A stretch of 53,895 nt of DNA from the NCBI GenBank assembly GCA_021785175.1, contig JAJYGH010000094.1:7093-60987 (forward strand), read 5' to 3'. The notes under the pieces are model-generated. The model did not search any database. It was given only the letters and a program-made list of their open reading frames with translations, and was not told where the DNA came from. The stretch's first letter is position 1; the number at the start of each line of letters is the position of its first letter. Shown here piece after piece: positions 17,783 to 25,388 of this stretch. The position numbers and the translations under genes are program-made. Origin of the DNA: Chloroflexota bacterium. Lineage in GTDB: Bacteria > Chloroflexota > Limnocylindria > Limnocylindrales > CSP1-4.

Positions 17783-19003
17783 TCACAGCTCAGCCTGGAT
17801 GCCGAGCACCCGCGCCGCGCCCAGGAGGCCCCAGCGGGCCAGCCGACGTTCGGGCTCACCCCCCAGCCAGTACCGCTCGAAGAGCACCTTGCCGCCATGC
17901 CAGAGGCGCCCCGGACCACGCAGCGCCACGACCGGATCGGGCGCGGCGTAGAAGTTGCCGTCGGCGAAGGCGGCTGCGCCGCCGCCGGTCTCGACCCAGC
18001 AGAACCCTTTCCCGTCGAACTCCCCGCTGGGCGCGGGTACGCCTGACGCGGCAACGATGCGCCGGGCGGCGACGAGCGCCTCGGCGTGGGCGAAGACGCC
18101 GGCCTTGGGCAACGGCTTGCCGTTGGCGAGCGTGATCGAGGTCGCGTCCCCGACGGCATAGACGCCCTCGAACGCCGTCTGCAGCGTGCGCGGGTCGACG
18201 GTGACCCAGCCCGCCTCGTTGGCGAGGCCCGAGCCACGCAGCGCGGCGGGCCCCCGATGCGGTGGCACCCCGGCGAGGAGGTCGTAGCCCGCGCGGGTGC
18301 CGTCCGCGAGCACCAGCTCGCGCGAGCCGGGCTCGACGCGTGCGATAGGGCTTCGGGGGTGGAACCGGATCCCCCGTGCCTCCATCAGCCGCACGACGGC
18401 CTCGCCCAGGGCCGGTCCCGCCACCGGCATCGGCTGCGGCTCGGGGGTGTAGAGCTCGATCTCGCTCGCGGCGCGGACGCCCCGGCGGCGCAGCTCGTCG
18501 TCGAACAGGAGGGCTGCCTCATACGGCGCGGCGGGGCACTTGTAGGGGAGCGCGCTCACCGCCACCACCAGGCGCCCGCCGCGGAAGCCGGCCAGGGCGC
18601 GCGCGCAGGCGCTGGCTCCCGCGAGCGAGAAGATGTTGTGGGCGGCGCCCGCGAAGCCATCCAGCGCCTCGGGCGCGAGCTCGGCACCCAAGGCCACGAG
18701 CAGCGCGTCGAAGGGCAGCGCCCCGGCGCTCGTGTCGACCGTGCGTCCGACGGGATCGATCGCCCGCACCTCCGCCGGCACGAGCTCAACGCCTGTCGCC
18801 AGCAGGCCGTGCAGCGGACGCGAGATGTGCTCGGAGCGGCGGCGTCCCACCATGAGCCAGCCCAGGGAGGGCTGGAAGAGATACCGCGCCTCGCGCTCCA
18901 CGACGATGACGCGGTCGCGTGGCTCGAGCCGGCGGCGCAGCTCGTTGGCCGCCACCACGCCGCCTACCCCGCCCCCCAGCACGAGCACCGATCGGCCGGC
19001 CAT
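17783..19003 (-). CDS. Sulfide:quinone oxidoreductase-like FAD protein
   Basis: 406-aa flavoprotein of the SQR/flavocytochrome-c sulfide dehydrogenase family. It has the FAD-binding VLVLGGGVGGVVAANEL (6-22) with a distal acid in VIVVEREARYLFQPS, and the second FAD block FEGVYAVGDATSITL (278-292). Candidate redox cysteines are Cys156 (PYKCPAAPYE) and Cys335 (KGFCWVETGG), with Cys133 in addition; SQRs use two or three such residues to oxidise sulfide and hand electrons to quinone at the membrane. It is the last gene of an MFS-DsrE-SQR operon and its ATG shares one base with the DsrE stop. A NADH-dehydrogenase-II-like role is the main alternative. Confidence 0.85.
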   Translation of the reverse strand: MAGRSVLVLGGGVGGVVAANELRRRLEPRDRVIVVEREARYLFQPSLGWLMVGRRRSEHISRPLHGLLATGVELVPAEVRAIDPVGRTVDTSAGALPFDALLVALGAELAPEALDGFAGAAHNIFSLAGASACARALAGFRGGRLVVAVSALPYKCPAAPYEAALLFDDELRRRGVRAASEIELYTPEPQPMPVAGPALGEAVVRLMEARGIRFHPRSPIARVEPGSRELVLADGTRAGYDLLAGVPPHRGPAALRGSGLANEAGWVTVDPRTLQTAFEGVYAVGDATSITLANGKPLPKAGVFAHAEALVAARRIVAASGVPAPSGEFDGKGFCWVETGGGAAAFADGNFYAAPDPVVALRGPGRLWHGGKVLFERYWLGGEPERRLARWGLLGAARVLGIQAEL

Positions 19004-19353
19004 CAGAACGTCACCACCTTCTCGGCCCAGGCGGTCCAGGCCGCGAGCTCATCCATCGACGAACGGTGCACGCCGGGCAGGAGATCGGCGTCGGTCACCC
19101 CCCGCGCGTCCATGCACGTCCCGCAGGCGCCAATGGAGATCCCTCTGGTGACCAGGCCGCGCAGCATGCGCTCGATGTTGTAGTAGCCCGCGGGCGTCGC
19201 CTGGCCGCCCCGCGCGCACCACACCGCGTCGGACATCAGGCAGAGGCGCAACTCCGATCCCTCGAGCTTCGCCAGCGCGAGGGCGAGGCGCAGGCCGTTG
19301 TAGGCGCGCTCGGTGCCGTAGGGCGGGTCGTTGAGGATGATGAGCGTCTGCAT
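19003..19353 (-). CDS. DsrE/DsrF-like sulfur-relay protein with CxxC
   Basis: 116-aa protein of the DsrE/DsrF/YchN fold. It starts with the typical strand QTLIILNDPPYGTERAYNGLR and has four cysteines: Cys38, Cys46, and Cys77/Cys80 in GACGTCMDARG. DsrE-type proteins carry sulfur as a Cys persulfide between enzymes in the cytosol. It has an AGGAGAT ribosome site, lies 30 bp after the MFS gene and overlaps the SQR start, so it is well placed to accept sulfane sulfur made by SQR. Confidence 0.88.
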   Translation of the reverse strand: MQTLIILNDPPYGTERAYNGLRLALALAKLEGSELRLCLMSDAVWCARGGQATPAGYYNIERMLRGLVTRGISIGACGTCMDARGVTDADLLPGVHRSSMDELAAWTAWAEKVVTF

Positions 19354-19383
19354 ACCGAGGATCTCCTGCTGCGGGGGCTTTGC

Positions 19384-20727
19384 TCAGGGTGCGGCCGCGG
19401 GGACCGGCACGCGCCCGGGGTGCGTCTCGTACATGCGCAGGGCGGCCACCAGCGCGGCGCTGACCGCCAGCAGCGCCACCACTCCGATCGCGGCGGCGAA
19501 GCCCGCACGGTCGGCGATCAGCCCGGTCAGCAGCGCCCCCACCGCGAACCCGAGGTCCCGCCAGAAGCGGTACACCCCGAGCGCCGAGGCACGCCAGGCT
19601 GGGTGCGCGACGTCGCCCACCGCGGCGATGAGCGCCGGATACACCATTGCCGTGCCGACCCCGAGCAGGGCCGCCGCACCGAGCCAGGGCGCAAAGCCGT
19701 GGCTCGCCGCGATCGCCCCGATGGCGACCCCCTGGACGAGCATGCCCCCGACGATCAGCCACTTGCGGCCCAGCCGGTCCGAGAGCGGCCCGGTGGCGAG
19801 CTGGCCGAGCCCCCACACCGCTGGGTAGACCGCCGCGAGCACCCCGATCTGGGCCACCGACATCCCATTCGCCGCGTAGTAGAGCGGCAAGAGGCCCCAG
19901 GCCATGCCGTCCTTGAGGTTCGTCACCAGGCCCGCCCCGCTGCAGACGGAGAGGGCGCGCTCGCGCAGGCTGACCAGGACCACGACGCGGCGCAACGGCA
20001 GGGCGTGCTCCGATTCCCCGGTCACGGCGGTCCGCTCGCGCCCCTCGTGGCGGGCATGGCCGTGCGTCTCACGCACCACGAACACGGAGAGCGCCAGGCC
20101 GAGCCCGACGTAGGCGAGGCCGAGGAAGAAGGGTGCCGGGCGCAGGCCCGCCTGCTGCGCGATGAAGCCGGTAGCGACCGCGGTGAGCGCCAGGCCGCTG
20201 TAGCCCGCCCATTCGTTCAAGCCGACCGCGAGCCCGCGCCGCGCCGGCCCCGCGACGTCGACCATCGCGTTCACGAGGTTGGTCCAGGCGAGGCCCTGGT
20301 TGAGCGCGAGCAGCACGTTCGCCACGATCACCCAGCCCCAGCTGGGGGCCCAGATGAGCAACAGCGGCACCGGCACACCGGCCAGCCAGCCGGCCACGAG
20401 GAGCGGCTTGCGCCCCACCCGGTCGGCGAGGACGCCTGCGGCGAAGTTCGTGATCGCCTTCACGACCCCGAACGCGACGATGAAGGTGAGGGCGGCGGCC
20501 GCCGCTTTGAGAGCGAAGACGCGTGTCGCAATGAGCGGCAGGATCGTGCGCTCCTGACCCAGTACCCCGCCCACGAGCGCCTGGACGGCGATCAGCAGGA
20601 TGAACTGGCCGAGGTTCGCCTCGAGGCCCAGGCGGGGGATGGATCCTCGCGCCTCGGCGGTGCGGGCGGTCGCGAGGCCTTCATCTCTGGCTGGAGTCGT
20701 CGTCGCGGCGCTGTCGTCGGGATCCAT
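19384..20727 (-). CDS. MFS transporter linked to sulfur genes
   Basis: 447-aa major facilitator with 12 predicted membrane segments in two halves. Signature loops are GVLADRVGRKPLLVAG (after TM2) and GPLSDRLGRKWLIVGG (second half). A hydrophilic N-terminus of about 35 residues and a His-containing central loop (HGHARHEGRE) precede and divide the halves. It is the first gene of the operon with DsrE and SQR and is divergent from an ArsR-rhodanese regulator. This points to import or export of a sulfur species or a thiol-reactive compound, but the substrate cannot be read from sequence. A minus-strand TATAGT ends eight bases before the ATG, so the mRNA is probably leaderless. Confidence 0.9.
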   Translation of the reverse strand: MDPDDSAATTTPARDEGLATARTAEARGSIPRLGLEANLGQFILLIAVQALVGGVLGQERTILPLIATRVFALKAAAAALTFIVAFGVVKAITNFAAGVLADRVGRKPLLVAGWLAGVPVPLLLIWAPSWGWVIVANVLLALNQGLAWTNLVNAMVDVAGPARRGLAVGLNEWAGYSGLALTAVATGFIAQQAGLRPAPFFLGLAYVGLGLALSVFVVRETHGHARHEGRERTAVTGESEHALPLRRVVVLVSLRERALSVCSGAGLVTNLKDGMAWGLLPLYYAANGMSVAQIGVLAAVYPAVWGLGQLATGPLSDRLGRKWLIVGGMLVQGVAIGAIAASHGFAPWLGAAALLGVGTAMVYPALIAAVGDVAHPAWRASALGVYRFWRDLGFAVGALLTGLIADRAGFAAAIGVVALLAVSAALVAALRMYETHPGRVPVPAAAP

Positions 20728-20735
20728 GGGAGGGT

Positions 20736-20758
20736 ACTATACTGTCTTTCTGCTTATC
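20736..20758. promoter_or_regulatory. Overlapping divergent promoters and motif between MFS and ArsR-rhodanese
   Basis: ACTATACT (20736-20743) gives TATAGT towards the MFS gene and TATACT towards the regulator. Next to it, TTCTGCTTATC (20748-20758) falls between the presumed -10 and -35 regions of the MFS promoter and near the regulator start site, which fits repression. A nearly identical motif (TTCTGCTTGTC) covers the -35 box of the promoter at 22449-22454. Confidence 0.5.
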
Positions 20759-20774
20759 TATGGAGGATGCTCGG

Positions 20775-21500
20775 GTGGCCCGCCAAGATCCAGCTCGCTC
20801 GCCTGACTCGCCATCCAGCCATGACCGCGCCGCCAAGGACGCCCTCAACGAGCAGTTCGCGCGGGTCGGCCACGCGCTCGCGAACGGCCGGCGGATCGAG
20901 CTCCTCGACCTGCTCGCGCAGGGCGAGCGCAGCGTGGAAGCGCTCGCCAGCGAGGCCGAGCTCGGGATCACCGTCGCCTCGGCGCACCTGCAGGTGTTGC
21001 GGCGGGCGGGGCTGGTGGAGACCCGCCGGAGCGGCACACGCATCTTCTACCGGTTGGCCGGCGACGATGTCTATCGCCTGCTGGCCGCGGCGCGCGAGGT
21101 CGCGCGCACGCGCCTGGCCGAGGCCGAGCGCGCCGCCCGCGCCTACCTGGGCGGGCCCGATGCCCTCGAGCCGCTGAACCGCGAGGAGCTGCTCCGGCGG
21201 ATCACGGCGGGCGACGTCGTGGTCGTGGACGTGCGCCCCGCCGCGGAGTACAGCGCGGGCCACATCGCGGGCGCCATCTCGGTGCCCCTCGATGAGTTGG
21301 AGGCGCGTCTGGCCGAGCTTCCCGTCGGGCGCGAGGTGGTGGCCTACTGTCGCGGGCCGTTCTGCGCCCTGGGCGGCCGCGGGGTGGAGGTCCTGCGCCG
21401 GCACGGCCACCGCGCCCGACGCCTGGCCGACGGCTTCCCCGAATGGCGTCTGGCCGGCCTTCCGGTGGCGAGCGAGACCACGGACGGGGCGCGCCAGTGA
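20775..21500 (+). CDS. ArsR-family repressor fused to a rhodanese domain
   Basis: 241 aa. Residues 15-110 are an ArsR winged helix (EQFARVGHALANGRRIELLDLL, ITVASAHLQVLRRAGLVETRR, GTRIFYRLA) without the metal-binding Cys motif of ArsR/SmtB. Residues 130-232 are a rhodanese domain (VVVVDVRPAAEYSAGHIAGA) with an intact active-site loop YCRGPFCALGG, giving Cys192 and a second Cys197. Such a protein could become persulfidated or disulfide-bonded when sulfane sulfur rises and so release DNA; that is an inference. The GTG at 20775 is preferred because GGAGG precedes it by eight bases; the ATG at 20760 is in frame. It is divergent from the MFS-DsrE-SQR operon. Confidence 0.9.
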   Translation: MARQDPARSPDSPSSHDRAAKDALNEQFARVGHALANGRRIELLDLLAQGERSVEALASEAELGITVASAHLQVLRRAGLVETRRSGTRIFYRLAGDDVYRLLAAAREVARTRLAEAERAARAYLGGPDALEPLNREELLRRITAGDVVVVDVRPAAEYSAGHIAGAISVPLDELEARLAELPVGREVVAYCRGPFCALGGRGVEVLRRHGHRARRLADGFPEWRLAGLPVASETTDGARQ

Positions 21501-21501
21501 C

Positions 21502-21674
21502 GCACCGACGGGCGAGATCGCCTGGCAACTCGGCGTCGCGGACATCATCGATCTGTCACCCTGGCCCTCGCACTCGGCGCGGCCGTCCTGCTGATCCGGG
21601 TCGCGATGAACTCCGCGGGGCCTCTCGCGTCCGGCGGACTCGCGGGCATCGGCCTGCGGACGCTCGGTGCGTGA
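21502..21674 (+). pseudogene. Possible frameshifted gene remnant
   Basis: Two protein-like pieces lie in different frames: GEIAWQLGVADIIDL in one and, two bases out of phase, TLALALGAAVLLIRVAMNSA, which looks like a membrane helix, ending at a stop at 21672. Joined, they would make a short membrane protein directly after the ArsR-rhodanese gene. No family was recognised, so this could be chance. Confidence 0.3.
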
Positions 21675-21705
21675 ACCAGAGCGGTTCGGCGCCGACCTGA
21701 GCGCC

Positions 21706-21730
21706 GGTGAGCCGGCAGCGCCGGCTCACC
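21706..21730. terminator. GC-rich hairpin between convergent genes
   Basis: GGTGAGCCGGC and GCCGGCTCACC form a perfect 11-bp stem with a three-base loop. There is no clear T-tract, but the position between the convergent regulator and DUF4177-like gene fits a bidirectional terminator. Confidence 0.6.
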
Positions 21731-21749
21731 CTTCGGTCGGTGCGGTTCG

Positions 21750-21992
21750 TCAGGCGCCAGGGGCGAACAGGCGGCGGAACGCCTCGCCCTCCGAGAGGTC
21801 GCGCTCCAGCAGGACCTGCGTCGGCGCGAGGCCGTACGCGGCGCCCTGCAGGGCGTTGACGTGCCAGCCGTCCTGACCGAGCTCGGTCAGGCGCTCCAGC
21901 ACGTCGGAGGCGGGGCTCTCGCCGGGGACCGACGCGATCGCGGCGTGCCCGTTGCCGGGCAGGGTCTCGATGCGGTACTCGAACTGACTCAT
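21750..21992 (-). CDS. DUF4177-like small protein (80 aa)
   Basis: 80 aa. It begins with the strand MSQFEYRIETLPGN, then a helix LERLTELGQDGWHVNAL and a final strand APTQVLLERDL. That order, with the invariant-looking GW after the helix, is the pattern of the DUF4177 family, whose function is unknown. AAGGAG sits six bases before the ATG. It is the second gene after the strong promoter at 22426-22454 and follows the unknown 80-aa gene by 117 bp. Confidence 0.75.
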   Translation of the reverse strand: MSQFEYRIETLPGNGHAAIASVPGESPASDVLERLTELGQDGWHVNALQGAAYGLAPTQVLLERDLSEGEAFRRLFAPGA

Positions 21993-22109
21993 GGTGGTCT
22001 CCTTGCAGACTCGTTCAGACGATGGGGCCCGGCCGGGCCGTCGATGCGGCCCGCGACCGAGGGCCCCGTGGCGCTCGCTGCGTGGTGGCCCGCGACGCGG
22101 ACGGGCCGG

Positions 22110-22352
22110 TCAGCGGGCCAGGACCCAGCGCGCCGCCGCTCCCGAGGTGTGGCCGAAGCCGCTCAGCCCGCCGGCGGTCTCGGGCGGGCAGGGCAGTTCG
22201 CTCGGCCCGTGCACGGTGCCGCGCCCCTGATCCCCCACCCACTGGCTGAGGTTCCAGCTGGCCGATGCGTCTGTCTCCACTGGGAGCAGGGCGCCACCCG
22301 CCCACTGGGACCGGTTCCAGGCCCGGCACAGATCCTCGTTCAGGATTGCCAT
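22110..22352 (-). CDS. Unrecognised 80-aa protein with WNxSQW repeats
   Basis: No family recognised. The ATG at 22352 is set by AAAGGAG nine bases upstream and by the promoter at 22426-22454; a longer reading would run through the promoter. The protein has an internal repeat, AWNRSQWAGG (about 11-20) and SWNLSQWVGD (about 32-41), single cysteines at 9 and about 55, and a Gly/Ser/Ala-rich C-terminus ending in RWVLAR. There is no signal peptide or membrane segment. The strong regulated-looking promoter for so small a protein suggests a stress- or sulfur-responsive role, possibly together with the DUF4177-like gene downstream. A modified-peptide precursor is conceivable, but no maturation gene is near. 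Confidence 0.65.
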   Translation of the reverse strand: MAILNEDLCRAWNRSQWAGGALLPVETDASASWNLSQWVGDQGRGTVHGPSELPCPPETAGGLSGFGHTSGAAARWVLAR

Positions 22353-22410
22353 CTGGCAGTTCTCCTTTCGCTCCGTGGAGCGTGCCCGGCCTGTTCCCTG
22401 CGGCCAGGGC

Positions 22411-22467
22411 TGTGTGCTGCCACACACCATATCCTTCGGTATTCTGCTTGTCAAGCGAATAGCAGAA
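22411..22467 (-). promoter_or_regulatory. Near-consensus promoter with two palindromes
   Basis: On the minus strand TTGACA (22454-22449), a 17-bp spacer and TATGGT (22431-22426) form the best sigma-70 promoter in the window. One inverted repeat, TTCTGCT...AGCAGAA (22442-22448/22461-22467), is centred on the -35 box. Another, TGTGTG-CTGC-CACACA (22411-22426), abuts the -10 box and spans the start site. Both positions are typical for repressor operators. Confidence 0.7.
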
Positions 22468-22764
22468 GAGACGGCCCGGTTGGCGGCGATCGAGGCGCGC
22501 CTGGCCGAGACGCCGCGTTCCGACGCCGGATCGACTGCCGGACCCGTCGAGGCGGCCATCGTGTCGTGGGCGCTCAGTCAGGCCCTCGGCAAACGTCCTG
22601 CGGCAGGGACAGCGGGCCCGCAGCAAGGCGCTCCTGCGGCTCCTGAAGGGGAGATCCGGGTCGTCCCGCTCGACGACATGGGGAGATCCGGGTCGTCCCG
22701 CTCGACGACATCCGGCCGACCTACCGGCTGCCGACCGCGGTTCGCATACCGGAGGACTTGGTAG
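22450..22764 (+). pseudogene. Open frame disrupted by a 32-bp tandem duplication
   Basis: The frame carries helical sequence (AAIEARLAET, AAIVSWALSQALGKRP) and then EGEIRVVPLDD. There the 32-bp block 22648-22679 is repeated at 22680-22711, shifting the frame; without the second copy the protein continues IRPTYRLPTAVRIPEDL. No clear start codon or ribosome site is seen and no family was recognised. It may be the 3' end of a gene truncated on its left side. The present frame stops inside the tRNA 3' end. Confidence 0.4.
22648..22711. repeat. 32-bp perfect tandem duplication
   Basis: 22648-22679 and 22680-22711 appear identical. Because 32 is not a multiple of three the duplication shifts the plus-strand frame that covers it. 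Confidence 0.9.
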
Positions 22765-22834
22765 GGGAGGGTGGATTCGAACCACCAACCGGGGCTGTAT
22801 AAGAGCCCTGCTCTGACCGTTGAGCTACTCCCCC
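22759..22834 (-). tRNA. tRNA-Ile (anticodon UAU), CCA encoded
   Basis: Full cloverleaf on the minus strand. The acceptor GGGGGAG pairs with CTCCCCT (one G-U). The D arm contains AGCTCAACGGTCAGAGC. The anticodon stem is GGGCT/AGCCC with loop CTTATAC, so the anticodon is TAT at 22801-22799. The T arm is GGTGG-TTCGAAT-CCACC, and the discriminator A is followed by an encoded CCA. UAU reads the rare AUA codon; most bacteria use lysidine-modified CAU instead, so this isotype is noteworthy. A minus-strand TATCCT at 22846-22841 is a plausible -10 box just upstream. Confidence 0.93.
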
Positions 22835-22840
22835 GCGGAC

Positions 22841-22846
22841 AGGATA
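22841..22846 (-). promoter_or_regulatory. -10 box for the tRNA-Ile gene
   Basis: TATCCT on the minus strand ends six bases before the mature 5' end of the tRNA, so the primary transcript would begin almost at the mature end. No clear -35 box was found. Confidence 0.45.
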
Positions 22847-23131
22847 GCGGCGCGGATCGCAGCCGGCCACGCATGATGCCGGCACCTGTTACGGTTTCTT
22901 CACCATTGCCCAGCCCCGCGCACCACGCGTTTGCGGCACCATCGACCCAGGCGGCACCGGGGGATCGCTCGTCGGCCTTGAGGTCAGCGAGCGGATGCCG
23001 CGCAGAACCACCGCCGCGAGGACGCCCCGAGATCCCGGGATCGCCTCGCGCGCCCGCCGCCCGCCGCCCGGGACCTGCGTCGGTCGGGTCGGTCGGACGG
23101 GCGGCCGGGGAAGCAACGTGACGAGGGAACG

Positions 23132-24286
23132 ATGACACGAGGCCGGCTTGCGTCCCTGCCCCTGACCGCGCTCCTGCTCCTGTCCGCACTCTCGCCCGGC
23201 GCAGTCGCCGCCGCGTCGTTCTCGCTCACGACGCCGTACCCCGCGGTCACCGTCCAGCCCGGGAACACGGTCACGTTCGATCTCAGCGTCACCACGCCGA
23301 CACCCGAGCGGGTGGGCCTCGCGGTCTCGGGGACGCCGGCCGGGTGGACCGCGAGCCTGACCGGCGGCGGCAACACGATCGACGCCGTCTACACGGCGGC
23401 CGGCGCGACGCCGCCCCCCGTCCAGCTGTCGGTCAAGGTCCCGCAGGACGCGACCGGCACCCACACGATCACGGTCACCGCGACGGCGTCCGAGGGGACG
23501 CGGACCCTGCCGATCACGGTGACGATTCAGGCGGCCGGCTCGGGCGGTGGCGTGAAGCTCACCACCGACTTCGCGAAGCTCTCGGGCACGGCCAGCAGCA
23601 CGTTCAGCTACAGCCTCACGCTCGAGAACAACGGGACGCAGCAGCAGACGTTCACGCTGCAGGGCCAGGGCCCCGCGGGCTGGCAGGTCGCGGTCCACCC
23701 CTCGAGCAACGCCCAGGCGCTGACGGACACGGTGGCCGGCGGCAGCACGGATACCCTGACCGTCACGGTCACTCCCCCGAGCTCGGCCACCGCCGGCGCC
23801 TACCCCATCCGGGTCACGGTGGCCGCCGGTTCGCAGACCGCGACCGCCCAGCTCGAGGCCGACGTCACCGGCTCCCCCAGCCTCTCGTTGAGCACGCCGA
23901 ACCAGGTGCTCAACGCGACCGTCACCTCGGGCGGGACGGGCACGGTCACGCTGGTCGTCACGAACAACGGGACCGTCCCGCTCACGGATGTCACCCTCAC
24001 GTCCACGCCGCCCACCGGCTGGAACGTGACGTTCTCCCCCTCCGCGATCGCGTCCCTGCAGCCGAACGACAGCCAGAACGTCACGGCGACCATCCACCCG
24101 GCAAGCAACGCGCTGACCGGCGACTACGACGTCACGATGACCGCGAGCTCGGGCGGCGCGACCCAGAACGTGGACATCCGCACGACCGTCCAGACCTCGC
24201 CGCTCTGGGGATTCGTCGGGCTCGCGCTCATCGCGATCGTGCTCGTCGGTCTCGGCTGGGTCTTCCGGCGGTACGGCCGGCGCTGA
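23132..24286 (+). CDS. Exported protein with NEW3-type Ig-like repeats and C-terminal anchor
   Basis: 384 aa. A signal peptide (about 1-27, LTALLLLSALSPGAVAA) precedes three Ig-like beta domains of about 100 residues, each with the NPCBM-associated NEW3 wording (TVQPGNTVTFDLSVTT, FSYSLTLENNGTQQQTF, GTVTLVVTNNGTVPLTDVTL, PPTGWNVTFSP). One C-terminal membrane helix (about 356-376, LWGFVGLALIAIVLVGLGWVF) with RRYGRR after it anchors it so that the repeats face outside. The ABC ATPase starts two bases after its stop. The same arrangement (NEW3 protein, ATPase, permease) recurs in other bacteria and suggests a substrate-binding or scaffold role for an exporter; the substrate is unknown. Confidence 0.88.
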   Translation: MTRGRLASLPLTALLLLSALSPGAVAAASFSLTTPYPAVTVQPGNTVTFDLSVTTPTPERVGLAVSGTPAGWTASLTGGGNTIDAVYTAAGATPPPVQLSVKVPQDATGTHTITVTATASEGTRTLPITVTIQAAGSGGGVKLTTDFAKLSGTASSTFSYSLTLENNGTQQQTFTLQGQGPAGWQVAVHPSSNAQALTDTVAGGSTDTLTVTVTPPSSATAGAYPIRVTVAAGSQTATAQLEADVTGSPSLSLSTPNQVLNATVTSGGTGTVTLVVTNNGTVPLTDVTLTSTPPTGWNVTFSPSAIASLQPNDSQNVTATIHPASNALTGDYDVTMTASSGGATQNVDIRTTVQTSPLWGFVGLALIAIVLVGLGWVFRRYGRR

Positions 24287-24287
24287 G

Positions 24288-25388
24288 ATGCGCGCCAAGG
24301 CCATCCGGGGCGACCGCGGTGAGCGGGCCGAGCGCGCCCAGCGAGCCGACGGCGGCGGCCGGCCCGACGACGACGGCCGGCCCGAGCGGACCCCGCACCA
24401 ACGGTCGGAGCGCGAGGTGGACGCGACCGCGTCGGTCATCCGCGCGCGCGGCCTGACCAAACGCTATGGCGACGTCCTCGCCGTGGACCATCTGAACCTC
24501 GACGTGCGTCCGGGCGAGGTCTTCGGGCTCCTTGGGCCGAACGGCGCCGGCAAGACGACGACGATACTCATGCTGCTCGGGCTCTCCGAACCGACCGACG
24601 GGCACGCGGAGGTGGCGGGCTTCGATCCGACGCGCGACCCGCTCGAGGTCAAGCGTCGCGTCGGCTACATGCCCGACGACGTCGGCTTCTACGGCGCGCT
24701 GACAGGGCGGCAGAACCTCCGCTACACGGCGCGACTCAACGGGATCGACCGGCGCGACGTCGAAGGGCGCCTGGACGCGCTGCTCGAGCAGGTCGGGCTG
24801 CGCGACGTGGCCGACCGCGCGGTCGAGACGTACTCCCGGGGCATGCGGCAGCGTCTCGGGCTCGCAGACGCCCTCGTCAAGGACCCGTCGGTGGTCGTGC
24901 TCGACGAGCCGACGACGGCGATCGACCCCGCCGGCGTCGCCGAGGTGCTCGACCTGATCGCCTCGATCGCCCGCGACCGCGGCGCCGCCGTCCTCCTTTC
25001 GAGCCACCTGCTCCACCAGGTGCAGCAGGTCTGCGACCGCGTCGCGGTCTTCGTCGGTGGCCGCGTCGTCGCACAGGGAACCATGCGGCGGCTGGCCGAG
25101 CAGATGGGCGGCGAGAGCCTCCAGATGGAGGTCGGGGCGCAGGGCGCGCCCGAGGAGGTCGAGGCGGCGCTGCGGTCCATCGACGGTGTGCGCGAGGTGG
25201 AGCGGGACCCCCACGACACGCGCCTGTGGCGGGTGGCCGGTGCGCGGAACCTGCAGCCACGCCTGGCCGGCGAGCTGTCGGCGCGCGGGATCGGCGTGTG
25301 GCACCTCCGCCGGATCGGGGACGACCTCGACGAGATCTACATGCGCTACTTCGCGAAGGAGGGGCCGGGCGATGACAGCGCAGCCTGA
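24288..25388 (+). CDS. ABC transporter ATP-binding protein
   Basis: 366 aa. Walker A GPNGAGKT (83-90, Lys89), Q-loop region GYMPDDVGF, signature YSRGMRQRLGLA, Walker B VVVLDEPT and the H-loop SSHLL are all present, so it should hydrolyse ATP. A C-terminal regulatory part (about 275-360) follows, as in CcmA/DrrA-type export ATPases. The first 45 residues are a charged low-complexity extension; a GTG at 24417 after GGAG is an alternative start closer to the family core. It overlaps the permease gene by 17 bp. Confidence 0.92.
   Translation: MRAKAIRGDRGERAERAQRADGGGRPDDDGRPERTPHQRSEREVDATASVIRARGLTKRYGDVLAVDHLNLDVRPGEVFGLLGPNGAGKTTTILMLLGLSEPTDGHAEVAGFDPTRDPLEVKRRVGYMPDDVGFYGALTGRQNLRYTARLNGIDRRDVEGRLDALLEQVGLRDVADRAVETYSRGMRQRLGLADALVKDPSVVVLDEPTTAIDPAGVAEVLDLIASIARDRGAAVLLSSHLLHQVQQVCDRVAVFVGGRVVAQGTMRRLAEQMGGESLQMEVGAQGAPEEVEAALRSIDGVREVERDPHDTRLWRVAGARNLQPRLAGELSARGIGVWHLRRIGDDLDEIYMRYFAKEGPGDDSAA

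Noticed and set aside
14103-22834. Genomic island integrated at the tRNA-Ile 3' end
   Set aside because: The sulfur block lies on the 3' side of the tRNA, as integrated elements do, but I found no integrase, no transposase and no second copy of the tRNA 3' end near 13.8-14.1 kb by eye. A search for a 15-50-bp att duplication would decide.
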